From NCBI GenBank assembly GCA_022360275.1, contig JAKSDC010000106.1:1-24532 (forward strand): 24,532 nucleotides of DNA. The letters are read 5' to 3'. The translations under genes were made by a program, and so were the position numbers. Source of the stretch: Chlorobiales bacterium. Its GTDB lineage: Bacteria > Bacteroidota > Chlorobiia > Chlorobiales > Chlorobiaceae. Shown piece by piece: positions 15,395-23,146 of this stretch. The number at the start of each line of letters is the position of its first letter. The first letter of the stretch is position 1. The notes under the pieces were generated by a model. That model was not told the DNA's origin. It made no database searches and worked only from the letters and a program-made list of their open reading frames with translations.

Positions 15395-17149
15395 TCATCC
15401 CCTTTTCTTTTTGACTCGTGATGAACGCTTTGGTTTCCTTCTCGATTTGCGAATGCTCTTTATAGAAAACTCTCCCCTGCGATCACCTGAAACACCGTCA
15501 ATCCTTGAGGCATGAAGCTGCTGACCGCATACCCATACTCTCTTGAACTCCCTCAAAACATCTTTCGGCATACCCTCCGGCAGCTCGACCGTACTGTAAT
15601 CCTCAAAGATGCTGATTCTACCGACAGCATCGCCTTCAATACCGATTTCATTGATAATAGCGCCGGCGATATTGCCAGGCTTCGCGCCGTGTCGTTCACC
15701 TACTTCCAGGCGGTATTGTTCATAACCGATTGCGTTGTAAATCGGATCTTTTCCGGGTTTGGAGCGGTGTTTCCTGACAGAACCCTCAACTGTCTTTTCC
15801 ATGTGGACCGGCTTTTGCAGCTTGGTCGACATAAGCAAAGGGCTTTCTCCCTGGTAAAGGCTCGCAAGTGCCGAAGCAGCATCGATAGCTGTCACATCGT
15901 GCTCATGGCAATATGACTCCACGATTTCCCTGAAAAAATCAAGATCGGCAGTCGATAGCGTATCGCTGATCTGCTGTTTGAACCGGGCTATGCGCTTGTC
16001 GTTGATGCTCTCTGTCGAGGGCAGTTCCATTCTTTCGATGTTTTTCCTGATCGCTTTTTCTATCGTCCGCAACATCGACATCTCACGAGATGTCACAAAA
16101 AGTATCGCTTCTCCGCTACGTCCCGCGCGACCTGTCCGACCGATACGGTGAACATAGCTTTCCGTATCGGTCGGAATATCATAATTGACGACATGGCTTA
16201 TCCTCTCCACATCGAGGCCTCTGGCCGCCACGTCCGTCGCAACAAGAATATTGTATTTGCCGTTCCTGAACTGTTCGACCGTTTTCTCCCGCTGTTTCTG
16301 TACCATATCGCCGTTCAGAGCCACCGCAGCATACCCTCTCGCTCTCAGCTTTTCAGACAGATCGAGAGTTGCGGTCTTTGTACGCACGAAAAGGATAACA
16401 CCGTCAAAATGTTCAATCTCGAGAATACGGGTAAGCGCATCGAGCTTATGGCGCCCGGAAACCGGAAGGAATCGCTGCGTTATCGTTTCGACGGTAGAAC
16501 TTTTCGCTTTGATTGCAATCTCTGAAAAATCGTGGAGATGTTTTTTTGCAATTCGTCGGATTTCAGGGGGTATGGTTGCAGAAAAAAGCGCCACCTGCCG
16601 GTTGGCGGGTGTTTTGTCGAGAATCCATTCGACGTCATCGACAAAGCCCATACGAAGCATCTCGTCAGCTTCGTCAAGCACAAGCGTTCCGAGTCCATCA
16701 AGAGTAAGTGTTTTCCGCCGGATATGATCCATAACCCTTCCCGGCGTACCTACCACTACATGTACCCCCCTTTTCAATCGCCGAAGCTGTCCACTGTAGT
16801 CTTGTCCTCCGTAAATCGGCAGCACATGGAAATCATCCATAGAGGCGGCATAGCGCTGGAAAGCCTCTGATACCTGTATGGCAAGTTCCCTCGTCGGGGT
16901 AAGCACCAGTACCTGGGGTTTTGCTCTTGAAAGCTCGACTTTAGACAGCAGGGGCAGTGCAAATGCAGCGGTTTTGCCGGTACCAGTCTGAGCCTGACCG
17001 AGAATATCCATTCCTTTTAAAACAGCCGGAATGGTTTGAAGCTGGATGGGTGTAGGTGTTTCATACCCTACGTTATCGAGAGCTTTAAGCACCTGCCTTG
17101 AAAGACCAAGCTCTCCAAAACCGGTGGTGAAAATGTCTTTTTTCGTCAT
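15395..17149 (-). CDS. deaD: DEAD-box RNA helicase with DbpA/CsdA-type C-terminal domain
   Basis: ATP-dependent RNA helicase of 584 residues, likely acting in ribosome assembly or mRNA turnover, especially in the cold. Motifs in order: Q motif TPTPIQLQTIP (31-41), Walker A AQTGTGKT (53-60), PTRELA (85-90), TPGR (135-138), DEAD (159-162), SAT (190-192), and the domain 2 motifs VATDVAARGLDV and HRIGRTGRAG. Residues of about 475-555 resemble the DbpA/CsdA RNA-binding domain (KPGNIAGAIINEIGIEG, ISIFEDYSTVELPEGMP). The last 20 residues are strongly basic (RKSRRKPKRSSRVKKKRG), suggesting extra RNA binding. The 269-base upstream region contains two 7-bp inverted repeats. Confidence 0.95.
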   Translation of the reverse strand: MTKKDIFTTGFGELGLSRQVLKALDNVGYETPTPIQLQTIPAVLKGMDILGQAQTGTGKTAAFALPLLSKVELSRAKPQVLVLTPTRELAIQVSEAFQRYAASMDDFHVLPIYGGQDYSGQLRRLKRGVHVVVGTPGRVMDHIRRKTLTLDGLGTLVLDEADEMLRMGFVDDVEWILDKTPANRQVALFSATIPPEIRRIAKKHLHDFSEIAIKAKSSTVETITQRFLPVSGRHKLDALTRILEIEHFDGVILFVRTKTATLDLSEKLRARGYAAVALNGDMVQKQREKTVEQFRNGKYNILVATDVAARGLDVERISHVVNYDIPTDTESYVHRIGRTGRAGRSGEAILFVTSREMSMLRTIEKAIRKNIERMELPSTESINDKRIARFKQQISDTLSTADLDFFREIVESYCHEHDVTAIDAASALASLYQGESPLLMSTKLQKPVHMEKTVEGSVRKHRSKPGKDPIYNAIGYEQYRLEVGERHGAKPGNIAGAIINEIGIEGDAVGRISIFEDYSTVELPEGMPKDVLREFKRVWVCGQQLHASRIDGVSGDRRGEFSIKSIRKSRRKPKRSSRVKKKRG

Positions 17150-17418
17150 AGAAATCTTTTTCCTGGCATGAGGACAATCTGAAAAACAGGAATGATACGG
17201 GATAATACCGGTAACAGGTGTTTTTCCGTAATGCCCCTAAACGAATGTAATTACCGGAAGGAGTATAGGAGACAGCCGGTTCTCTGCTTTGCCCCCTTTG
17301 CTTTCCCAATCACTGCGCCATGCATCGATTGGGCACAGCTTATGGTACGAATTAATCCAACAAAACACGAATAGGCAGTCCTATTAATTTGCCACCCACC
17401 GTCATTGGCGCTATGGCC
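17150..17418. other. Leader/intergenic region upstream of the DEAD-box gene
   Basis: No gene is seen here. Two perfect 7-bp inverted repeats are present: CCGGTAA/TTACCGG at 17208-17214 and 17251-17257, and CCCAATC/GATTGGG at 17305-17311 and 17327-17333. Cold-inducible helicase genes often have structured leaders, so these could be part of one, but no known element is recognised. Confidence 0.35.
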
Positions 17419-17922
17419 CTATGTCTCATTGTCCTTTTTGTCCACATTGCCGGGTTTTTCCTCACTCTCGTTGCGTACGATAAAGACACCCTCTTCGTCA
17501 AATCGTTTGATAATATCATCAACCTTGCTTTCCGTCCCGCTGAATGTATCCTCCATACTCTTCATCTTGTTTTCCAGCGATTCAAACCTTTTTCCAAAAG
17601 CCCCTATCTGCTCTGCGACCGCATTCTGCAGTTCGGTAATACGGCTTTTTTCCTTGCTCAGGGCAAGCTCACGAGCCTCTTCGAGCGCCTTGTTGCATTT
17701 CCGCATTTCCAACATCGACGCCACCTCCAACCTGCCGATAAAAAGCAGATATATAATACTCAAAACACCGACCGCTCCCAGCATGATTCCCCCCAGCGGC
17801 GCCTCGATGCTGAAAAAAATGAAATTGATACTGTCCTGCCGTGCGAACAGGCTCCAGTTAATCCCTGCAAACAACAGTACCAGAAACAGAACCAGGAGCA
17901 GTATGACTGTGTGCAGTTTCAT
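17419..17922 (-). CDS. LapA-like (DUF1049) membrane protein with coiled coil
   Basis: A 167-residue protein with two transmembrane helices in the first 65 residues (about 6-25 and 44-62) separated by a short loop, the layout of the LapA/DUF1049 domain that starts MKxxxxLLLxLFLxLFAxxN. A long charged helix follows, with heptad-like spacing (about 66-140: LEEARELALSKEKSRITELQ, KRFESLENKMKSMED), predicted to be a cytoplasmic coiled coil, and a polar tail. In E. coli the relatives LapA/LapB take part in LPS assembly control, but this protein is longer and function should not be transferred. The start is unusually well marked by AAAGGAGGT eight bases before the ATG. Confidence 0.75.
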   Translation of the reverse strand: MKLHTVILLLVLFLVLLFAGINWSLFARQDSINFIFFSIEAPLGGIMLGAVGVLSIIYLLFIGRLEVASMLEMRKCNKALEEARELALSKEKSRITELQNAVAEQIGAFGKRFESLENKMKSMEDTFSGTESKVDDIIKRFDEEGVFIVRNESEEKPGNVDKKDNET

Positions 17923-18134
17923 GAGGGGTGACCTCCTTTGATCTATTTTGCTTTCTCTTCAGCAACAGAGCTGTTTCGGCTAATACTTCAAGTTTTCCGC
18001 TTGCTGCATCCTTTTCCCTCTGTTCCTCCCATGGTGTCGGAATCAAGCTTTTCATACCATGCACGGAATTTTCTCAGTTGATCCTGTGGCAACTGTGTAA
18101 CAGGTTTCTCTAACTCTTCAACTGTTATATCCAT
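17858..18134 (-). pseudogene. Frameshifted antitoxin-like gene
   Basis: From an ATG at 18134 the minus strand encodes MDITVEELEKPVTQLP...LRKFRAWYEKLDSDT and then runs into an early stop (48 residues in all). In the +1 frame, the continuation from about 18033 reads PWEEQREKDAASGKLEVLAETALLLKR. Joined, the two parts match a common small antitoxin family with the pattern LPxxExxxFRxWxxxxDxxxWxxQxxxDxxxGKLxxLAxxAL. The sequence GACACCATGG would restore one frame (D-T-W) if one C were removed, so a single-base insertion at about 18033-18035 explains it. The second frame ends at 17858, inside the LapA-like gene. No toxin gene follows. Confidence 0.65.
17931..17939 (-). promoter_or_regulatory. Strong Shine-Dalgarno sequence of the LapA-like gene
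   Basis: AAAGGAGGT on the minus strand, eight bases before the ATG at 17922, is a near-perfect anti-16S match. Almost all other genes in this window have none. It lies inside the 3' end of the antitoxin relic. Confidence 0.75.
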
Positions 18135-18165
18135 AAACCTATCATTTATTTTAACCTTTTATTCT

Positions 18166-18200
18166 ATTCACCATTCACTGCTCACGAATCACAATTCATG
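18166..18200 (+). repeat. Five tandem heptamers, consensus ATTCACN
   Basis: Five consecutive 7-base units in exact register lie in the gap between thpR and the antitoxin relic. The TCA core is constant in all five, and the last base is free. On the other strand the unit reads NGTGAAT. Confidence 0.7.
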
Positions 18201-18272
18201 AGTACCGCTCAACGCATCTCGACTTGCCGGGAACAGTAGGTTTTCTTCTTCTGTAAATATACGTTTTTATTC

Positions 18273-18797
18273 TCAGCCCAGCCCCACCCGACACAGCATC
18301 CTGTACTCAGCGCCGGAAGGATGGAGTATGGATTCATAAAGACAAACCGAATCCAGTGTAACCTTCCAATCAATGGTTTCAGGAGAGAAGTTTACTTTCT
18401 GCCCTTTTCTTATCCGGGCAAACGTCACATGGAGGAAAAATTTCCTGTCGTTAGTATCGGCCTCCGTACCGGCAAGGCCCGACAGTCTCCCCCGAAGCTC
18501 TCCCAGCGCCACATGAGTTCCTCCCGAAGCCCAGATAAAACGTGGCTTTTTTGCTGTCGGTCCTACTGATATTTCGTTAAAACAGACATCGAAAGACCTG
18601 ACATCCGCAAGAAGATTGTGCAGTTCCTTGCAGACCTTGCCGGTATCCTCACAGTACCATGGAGGAACCAATGTAACATGCAGGTTTTCCGGAGGAATCC
18701 AGCGAACCGGGAAGCTGCTCCGGGAATCTCTGAAAGACAAAGTTTTTGCCCGAAACACCTCTTCAACAGGCATTGCGATGAAAACCCGTTTCCCCAT
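18273..18797 (-). CDS. thpR: RNA 2',3'-cyclic phosphodiesterase (2'-5' RNA ligase family)
   Basis: A 174-residue member of the 2H phosphoesterase superfamily. The two catalytic HxT motifs are HVT at residues 40-42 (NLHVTLVPP) and HVT at 123-125 (FLHVTFARI). The N-terminus MGKRVFIAMPV and the central FNEISVGPTAKKPRFIWA are typical of ThpR/LigT. The enzyme opens 2',3'-cyclic phosphates to 2'-phosphates and can join RNA through 2'-5' bonds in vitro. It starts three bases after the archease stop, so the two are almost certainly co-expressed. RtcB uses the same cyclic phosphate ends that ThpR removes, so the pair may set the balance between repair and end blocking (inference). Confidence 0.92.
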   Translation of the reverse strand: MGKRVFIAMPVEEVFRAKTLSFRDSRSSFPVRWIPPENLHVTLVPPWYCEDTGKVCKELHNLLADVRSFDVCFNEISVGPTAKKPRFIWASGGTHVALGELRGRLSGLAGTEADTNDRKFFLHVTFARIRKGQKVNFSPETIDWKVTLDSVCLYESILHPSGAEYRMLCRVGLG

Positions 18798-18800
18798 TTT

Positions 18801-19202
18801 TCAGATATCCAGCAAAAGATTGGCGATCCACAATCCTTTTTCGGTTTGCCGGACGGAAGCTTCATGCAGGGTAACGGCTTTTATCTCTTCTTCCATACCG
18901 ACAATCCTTCTGCCTTTTGCCATGCCCTCGATATGTGTTTCGCTGAGAGCGACATGCTGCAGTTCCTCATACGCTTCATGGTGAACCTGCCCAAGAAACA
19001 AAAGCTCGTTAAGAAAATCAACCAGCAGCGACAAAATATCCGGCGATCGTACTGACAGACGGCGTTCAACAACCTCTGCTGCATAATCCGGACAGGAAAC
19101 CGCATTCATCGCATGCATCGATTCACCAAAAAGGGCGGCAAGACTTTCTCCGGTTATTTCCAGCCGGATATCCGCCGTATGTTCGCGAAGCTTGAACGGC
19201 AC
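18801..19202 (-). CDS. Archease
   Basis: A 133-residue archease-family protein, a small activator that helps RtcB through guanylylation and multiple turnover. The N-terminal LREHTADIRLEITG contains the family motif HTADI with the metal-binding Asp11, and DILSLLVDFLNELLFLG and the C-terminal VTLHEASVRQTEKGLWIANLLLDI also match. The start is GTG at 19202: the only nearby ATG (19210) is in another frame, and starting at GTG gives the normal N-terminus. It forms a tight pair with thpR and is divergent from waaA, with only 77 bases between them to hold both promoters. Confidence 0.92.
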   Translation of the reverse strand: MPFKLREHTADIRLEITGESLAALFGESMHAMNAVSCPDYAAEVVERRLSVRSPDILSLLVDFLNELLFLGQVHHEAYEELQHVALSETHIEGMAKGRRIVGMEEEIKAVTLHEASVRQTEKGLWIANLLLDI

Positions 19203-19279
19203 AATAACATGCAGGCTTTGAAATTCCAGTTTTTAATGATACTTAAGGAAATAGTTTTTCCTTCGGACAAGAGATACCC

Positions 19280-20560
19280 ATGGCACCGCAACGTATCCTG
19301 TATAATACAATAGTACCGTTTTTAACAGGTTCTCTGAAATTGTTCAGCAGGGCTTTTCCAAGGTTGCGGACTTTTTTTGAGGTAAGGAAAAATCTTTTCG
19401 CCGAACTTGAAAAACACGCGGGAAATCCGACAGACAAAGTCCCCCGGATATGGATACACGCGGCTTCAGCCGGAGAGTTCGAGCAGGCCAGGCCGATTAT
19501 AACCAGGGTTAAAAAAGCCCTTCCCGATGCCTCGATATTCATATCGTTTCAATCCGATTCGGGTTACACGCTTTATCGACACTATGCCGATGTCCAAGCA
19601 GTGTTTTATCATCCGGTCGATACCAAGAAAAATGCAGAGAAGACAGTTGCGCTGATCAGACCGGACGTTGTCATGGTCATGCGTTATGATTTCTGGCCGA
19701 ACCATCTTTCCGCGGCTAAGAAAGACGGAGCGACCCTCATCCTTGCGGCCGCCGTTCTTCAGGAACATTCCATTTACTTCAAACCTTTTGTCCGTCAGTT
19801 TTACCAGTATGTGTTCTCCCTCTTTGACTGCATTTTCACCGTCTCGGAAAACGACCGCAAGCGCTTTGCAGAAACATTCAAAAGAAACGATGCCCTCAAG
19901 GCAGGAGATCCAAGATTCGACCAGGCATTGCAGCGAAGCAGCAACACTGGTAACATTGGCCCTTTGAAAAAGCTTTATGCAAAAACAACGCTTCTCGTTG
20001 CAGGCAGCACCTGGGAAAAGGATGAATCCCTGCTGCTTCCGGCCTATGCATCTTTTGCCGAGGTCCTCGGCATGATCCTTGTCCCGCACGATATATCCCC
20101 GGTCAATATCGCCCGTCTTGAAAAAAATCTTGAATCAGCCGGCATCCCTTTTGCCAAATTTTCAACACTGCCTGATGATTTTTCTGCAGACCGGTTGCTC
20201 ATTATCGACAGGATCGGCTTGCTGGCTGAATTGTATGATCTTGGAACAATCGCCTATGTCGGCGGAGGTTTCGGCGTGAATGTCCATAACACCCTTGAAG
20301 CTGCGGTCTATGGCATTCCCGTTCTTTTCGGGCCTAATTACCACAACTCTCCGGAAGCCGAGGAACTGCTAAGAATAGCCGGAGCAACTGAAATCCATGA
20401 CGGAGTTTCTCTTCTACATGCTTTGAAAAAGCTTCTCGAGAATCCCGAAGCAAGAAGAGCACAAGGCGCTATTGCCGGAAACTTTGTTCGGAACCATCTT
20501 GGAGCTTCTGAAATAGTTGCCGAAAAGATCCTCAGCACCCTTGACGGTCTTAGCATGTGA
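19280..20560 (+). CDS. waaA: 3-deoxy-D-manno-octulosonic acid (Kdo) transferase
   Basis: Transfers Kdo from CMP-Kdo to lipid A precursor at the inner face of the inner membrane, a step of LPS core synthesis. The 426-residue GT-B glycosyltransferase begins with a hydrophobic/basic membrane-associating segment (about 1-35). The acceptor-side motif is HAASAGEFEQARP with the catalytic Glu66. Near the C-terminus, YVGGGFGVNVHNTLEAAVYGIPVLFGPNYHNSPEA forms the CMP-Kdo site. Length is normal. It shows that the organism makes an LPS-type outer membrane. The gene may be transcribed alone; the 138-base gap to the next gene has a good -10-like TATAAT at 20612-20617. Confidence 0.95.
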   Translation: MAPQRILYNTIVPFLTGSLKLFSRAFPRLRTFFEVRKNLFAELEKHAGNPTDKVPRIWIHAASAGEFEQARPIITRVKKALPDASIFISFQSDSGYTLYRHYADVQAVFYHPVDTKKNAEKTVALIRPDVVMVMRYDFWPNHLSAAKKDGATLILAAAVLQEHSIYFKPFVRQFYQYVFSLFDCIFTVSENDRKRFAETFKRNDALKAGDPRFDQALQRSSNTGNIGPLKKLYAKTTLLVAGSTWEKDESLLLPAYASFAEVLGMILVPHDISPVNIARLEKNLESAGIPFAKFSTLPDDFSADRLLIIDRIGLLAELYDLGTIAYVGGGFGVNVHNTLEAAVYGIPVLFGPNYHNSPEAEELLRIAGATEIHDGVSLLHALKKLLENPEARRAQGAIAGNFVRNHLGASEIVAEKILSTLDGLSM

Positions 20561-20611
20561 ATGCTTATATTCTTTAAGCCGATCGTTTCATCAGGTGCTT
20601 GAAAAACGAGT

Positions 20612-20644
20612 TATAATATTTTTTCACAGCATCATTGTTGATGC
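20612..20644 (+). promoter_or_regulatory. Possible promoter and small hairpin before the DUF4293 gene
   Basis: A consensus -10 box TATAAT lies at 20612-20617, but no clear -35 sits at 16-18 bases upstream. A perfect 6-bp hairpin with loop TTGT (GCATCA/TGATGC, 20629-20644) follows about 11 bases later and would be near the 5' end of the transcript. Confidence 0.3.
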
Positions 20645-20698
20645 ACTTACTCTTTTCCCGATTTATTCATCTTTCTCACGGTTAAATTTCTTTTCATT

Positions 20699-21166
20699 AT
20701 GTTCGCGCGAATGCAAAGCCTTTACCTTTTTATTGCAGCCCTTCTTGCTTTTTCAAGCGTATTTTTTCCGTTTTGGTATTATGTGGCCGAATCCCGATAC
20801 CTCCTGATGGATTTCAGGCCTTTTGCCGAAGCAAACAGCATTCACGTTTTCACCCTTTATATTTCCAGTATCGTCTCTCCAATTACAGGATTGCTTTCGA
20901 TTGCCGCCATGTTTCTCTATAAAAACCGGATGCTGCAAAGCAGGCTGATTCTTGCATTGATCCTGCTCTTTCTTGTAGACGTACTTTCGGGCCTGGCTGC
21001 AGCACACTTCATGAACCAGCAGCTTGAACAGGCATTCGGCTCCGGGGTCGCACACTCTCCCGGTGCGGGTTTTTTCGTCATACTTCCTGAACCCCTGCTT
21101 TTCTGGCTGGCTTTGAAAGGGGTAAAAAAAGATGAAAAAATAGCAAGTGCATATAAACGCCTCTAA
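20699..21166 (+). CDS. DUF4293 family membrane protein
   Basis: A 155-residue integral membrane protein with four predicted helices (about 6-27, 48-72, 80-102 and 121-140). The start RMQSLYLFIAALLAF, a large extracytoplasmic loop after helix 1 and the end LALKGVKKDEKIASAYKRL are characteristic of DUF4293, found in Bacteroidetes and Chlorobi. The function is unknown. Two bases separate its stop from the pdxA start, so the two genes are co-transcribed and probably translationally coupled; a functional link to pyridoxal synthesis is not implied. Confidence 0.8.
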   Translation: MFARMQSLYLFIAALLAFSSVFFPFWYYVAESRYLLMDFRPFAEANSIHVFTLYISSIVSPITGLLSIAAMFLYKNRMLQSRLILALILLFLVDVLSGLAAAHFMNQQLEQAFGSGVAHSPGAGFFVILPEPLLFWLALKGVKKDEKIASAYKRL

Positions 21167-21168
21167 CG

Positions 21169-22188
21169 ATGTTTACCGCATGGACTACCGGTGACATTCA
21201 CGGGATCGGACCTGAAGTCATACTGAAAAGCTTTCAGGAACTCGACCACAATGTATGCAGCCCCCTCGCCGTAGGATCTGCCGAGGCGCTCCGGTATTAC
21301 AACCGAACACTCGACCTTGGCGTAACGATAGCCGAGTTCGACTCTTTCCGGGATCTGGAAAATGACAACGGCCTTGCACACGACGCGCTGCCGGTAATCA
21401 GCGTGGCCGAACCTGCAGGCCCCCTCAGCCCTGGCGCTATCTCGCCCGAAGCAGGACACATAGCGATGAAAGCCATAGACACAGCCGCACGACTGTGCCT
21501 GGAAAAAAGGGTCCGTGCAATGGTAACAGCCCCTGTCCACAAGGAAGCGATCGCCCAGGCAGGATATGCCAATACCGGTCACACGGATTTTCTGGCAGAG
21601 CTTTGTGACGTTCCGAACCCGATTATGCTTTTCCACGATCAAAGCTCTTCGCTTACTATCGCACTTGCAACCGTTCATATACCGCTGCTTTCCGTGCCGG
21701 GTCTGATACGTTCAATGGATCTTGAAAGTTTCCTTCTCAGGCTATCCAGTTCTTTGCAAACCGACTTCAATATCGATTCTCCCCGTATCGCCGTGCTCGG
21801 CCTCAACCCTCATGCCTCGGATGGCGGCGTTATTGGGAGCGAAGAAGAAACGGTCATTGCTCCCTGTATCGAGAAACTTTCGGAAAACGAATTGATCGAA
21901 GGGCCGTTTCCGGCTGACGGTTTTTTCGGGGCAGGGATGTTTCGCAACTATGATGCTGTGGTTGCCATGTATCATGACCAGGGCCTGCTCCCTTTCAAGG
22001 TGCTGTCGTTTGAGACCGGCATCAACGTAACGACCGGGCTCCCTATTGTACGTACCTCTCCTGATCATGGAACCGGTTTTGACATTGCCGGCCTTGGACG
22101 GGCATCATCAAGAAGTTTTATCGAAGCAGCCATATTGGCTGAGAGAATAGCTGATAACCGGGCTGCAAAGTCCAAATTTAAACGGTAG
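21169..22188 (+). CDS. pdxA: 4-hydroxythreonine-4-phosphate dehydrogenase
   Basis: NAD-dependent oxidation of 4-phosphohydroxy-L-threonine in the DXP-dependent pyridoxal 5'-phosphate pathway. The 339-residue protein has the three metal-binding histidines at His170 (TVHIPL), His215 (LNPHASDGG) and His269 (MYHDQG), with the spacing of E. coli PdxA (166, 211, 266). It also has TGHTDFLAEL and the C-terminal TSPDHGTGFDIAG. The N-terminal GDIHGIGPE differs from the usual GDPAGIGPE of Proteobacteria. The start is two bases after the DUF4293 stop. The downstream gap holds octamer repeats. Confidence 0.96.
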   Translation: MFTAWTTGDIHGIGPEVILKSFQELDHNVCSPLAVGSAEALRYYNRTLDLGVTIAEFDSFRDLENDNGLAHDALPVISVAEPAGPLSPGAISPEAGHIAMKAIDTAARLCLEKRVRAMVTAPVHKEAIAQAGYANTGHTDFLAELCDVPNPIMLFHDQSSSLTIALATVHIPLLSVPGLIRSMDLESFLLRLSSSLQTDFNIDSPRIAVLGLNPHASDGGVIGSEEETVIAPCIEKLSENELIEGPFPADGFFGAGMFRNYDAVVAMYHDQGLLPFKVLSFETGINVTTGLPIVRTSPDHGTGFDIAGLGRASSRSFIEAAILAERIADNRAAKSKFKR

Positions 22189-22220
22189 AAGTCAAAAAAT
22201 TACCAACTCCGACATTTCCG

Positions 22221-22260
22221 GACCAACAAACCAACAGTTCAACAACTCAACAGATCAACA
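22221..22260 (-). repeat. Five tandem octamers, consensus TGTTGANN (minus strand)
   Basis: Five consecutive 8-base units in exact register; on the minus strand each begins TGTTG, then A or G, then two free bases. The array ends 7 bases before the ftsE ATG. A short CTTTTGA-family remnant (TTTTTTGACTTC on the minus strand) lies at 22189-22200, so on the minus strand the order octamers then heptamers is the same as at 12349-12489. Confidence 0.8.
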
Positions 22261-22267
22261 CTTATCA

Positions 22268-22963
22268 ATGATCTCATTCATCGACGTAGACCTGGAGCTT
22301 GGAAAAAAGCTGGTACTCAAAGGCGTCAACCTTGCCATTGAACCCGGCCAGCTTATCTATATCGTAGGAAAAAGCGGAAGCGGTAAAACAACGCTGCTTA
22401 AAGCGCTGTACATGGAAATAAAACCGGCGAAAGGCGAAGTGGCTATCGGCGGTTATAAATCTTCAAAGATAAAAAAACGTCATATTCCCCACCTTCGCCG
22501 GAAACTGGGCATCGTGTTTCAGGATTTCCGGCTTCTCGAAGACCGGACGGTTTTCGAAAACCTTTCGTTTGTGCTCAAGGTTACCAACACAAAAAACCGG
22601 CTCATCCATGACAAGGTCATGACAGCTCTTCAGGAAGTAGGCCTCGAACATGCGGCAAAAGAGATGCCGCTGAACCTCTCAGGCGGAGAACAGCAAAGAG
22701 TAGCAATTGCCCGTGCGCTCGTAAGGGAACCTGTAGCGATTCTTGCCGACGAACCGACCGGAAACCTCGACCCGGATACTTCGCTGGAAATCCTCGAATA
22801 CCTTAAAAAGATCAACCGGAAAGGAATCGCGGTCATCATCGCAACGCATGACTACGAACTTGCACGTCACCATCCCTCCAAAACCTGGCGAATCAACGAC
22901 CAGTCTCTCCAGGAAGCAACATTCACCAATGCACCGAAAGGGTACAGACCGGTATCGTCTTAG
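22268..22963 (+). CDS. ftsE: Cell division ATP-binding protein FtsE
   Basis: ATPase of the FtsEX complex, which sits at the division ring and controls cell-wall hydrolases. The 231-residue protein has Walker A GKSGSGKT (34-41), Q-loop Gln85 (VFQDFRLLEDRTVFENL, typical of FtsE rather than transporter ATPases), signature LSGGEQQR (137-144), Walker B AILADE (157-162) and H-loop His194. The C-terminal tail of about 20 residues is polar. No ftsX follows; the sequence after the stop changes to integron-like DNA, so the partner must be elsewhere. LolD/MacB-type ATPases are relatives, but the FRLLEDRTVxENL segment supports FtsE. Confidence 0.88.
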   Translation: MISFIDVDLELGKKLVLKGVNLAIEPGQLIYIVGKSGSGKTTLLKALYMEIKPAKGEVAIGGYKSSKIKKRHIPHLRRKLGIVFQDFRLLEDRTVFENLSFVLKVTNTKNRLIHDKVMTALQEVGLEHAAKEMPLNLSGGEQQRVAIARALVREPVAILADEPTGNLDPDTSLEILEYLKKINRKGIAVIIATHDYELARHHPSKTWRINDQSLQEATFTNAPKGYRPVSS

Positions 22964-23061
22964 AAGCAACCTGCACTCAACAGTGTTTTGCCAAGAAGAA
23001 GTTGTCTATTAATAATCGGGAGCACGTCCGCGAGTCGATAACATTTTAATTCAATTTACAG

Positions 23062-23120
23062 GGCCAACGACCAAGCTCAGCGGCGGGCGGTAGCCCGGCC
23101 GCTGCAACGTCTTGTTAGGT
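23062..23120 (-). other. Integron attC-like recombination site
   Basis: On the minus strand the 59-base site starts with ACCTAAC (23120-23114), a match to the attC R'' consensus RYYYAAC, and ends with GTTGGCC (23068-23062) for R' (core GTT; the part after the first G comes from the neighbouring DNA in a real attC). Between them, GCAGCGGC and GCCGCTG form an inverted repeat around a GGGCTACCGCCC hairpin, with mismatched flanks, as in attC. It lies 26 bases after the stop of the pcp gene in the same orientation, the normal place for a cassette attC. Confidence 0.75.
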
Positions 23121-23146
23121 GGCGCGCGCCGCCAGATCTAGGCCAA

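Noticed and set aside
17858..18064. A 68-codon minus-strand frame as an independent gene
   Set aside because: Its start has no signal, and its content is the second half of a frameshifted antitoxin that begins at 18134.
19466..20089. A 207-codon minus-strand frame opposite waaA
   Set aside because: A shadow of waaA; no motif and cysteine-rich random-looking composition.
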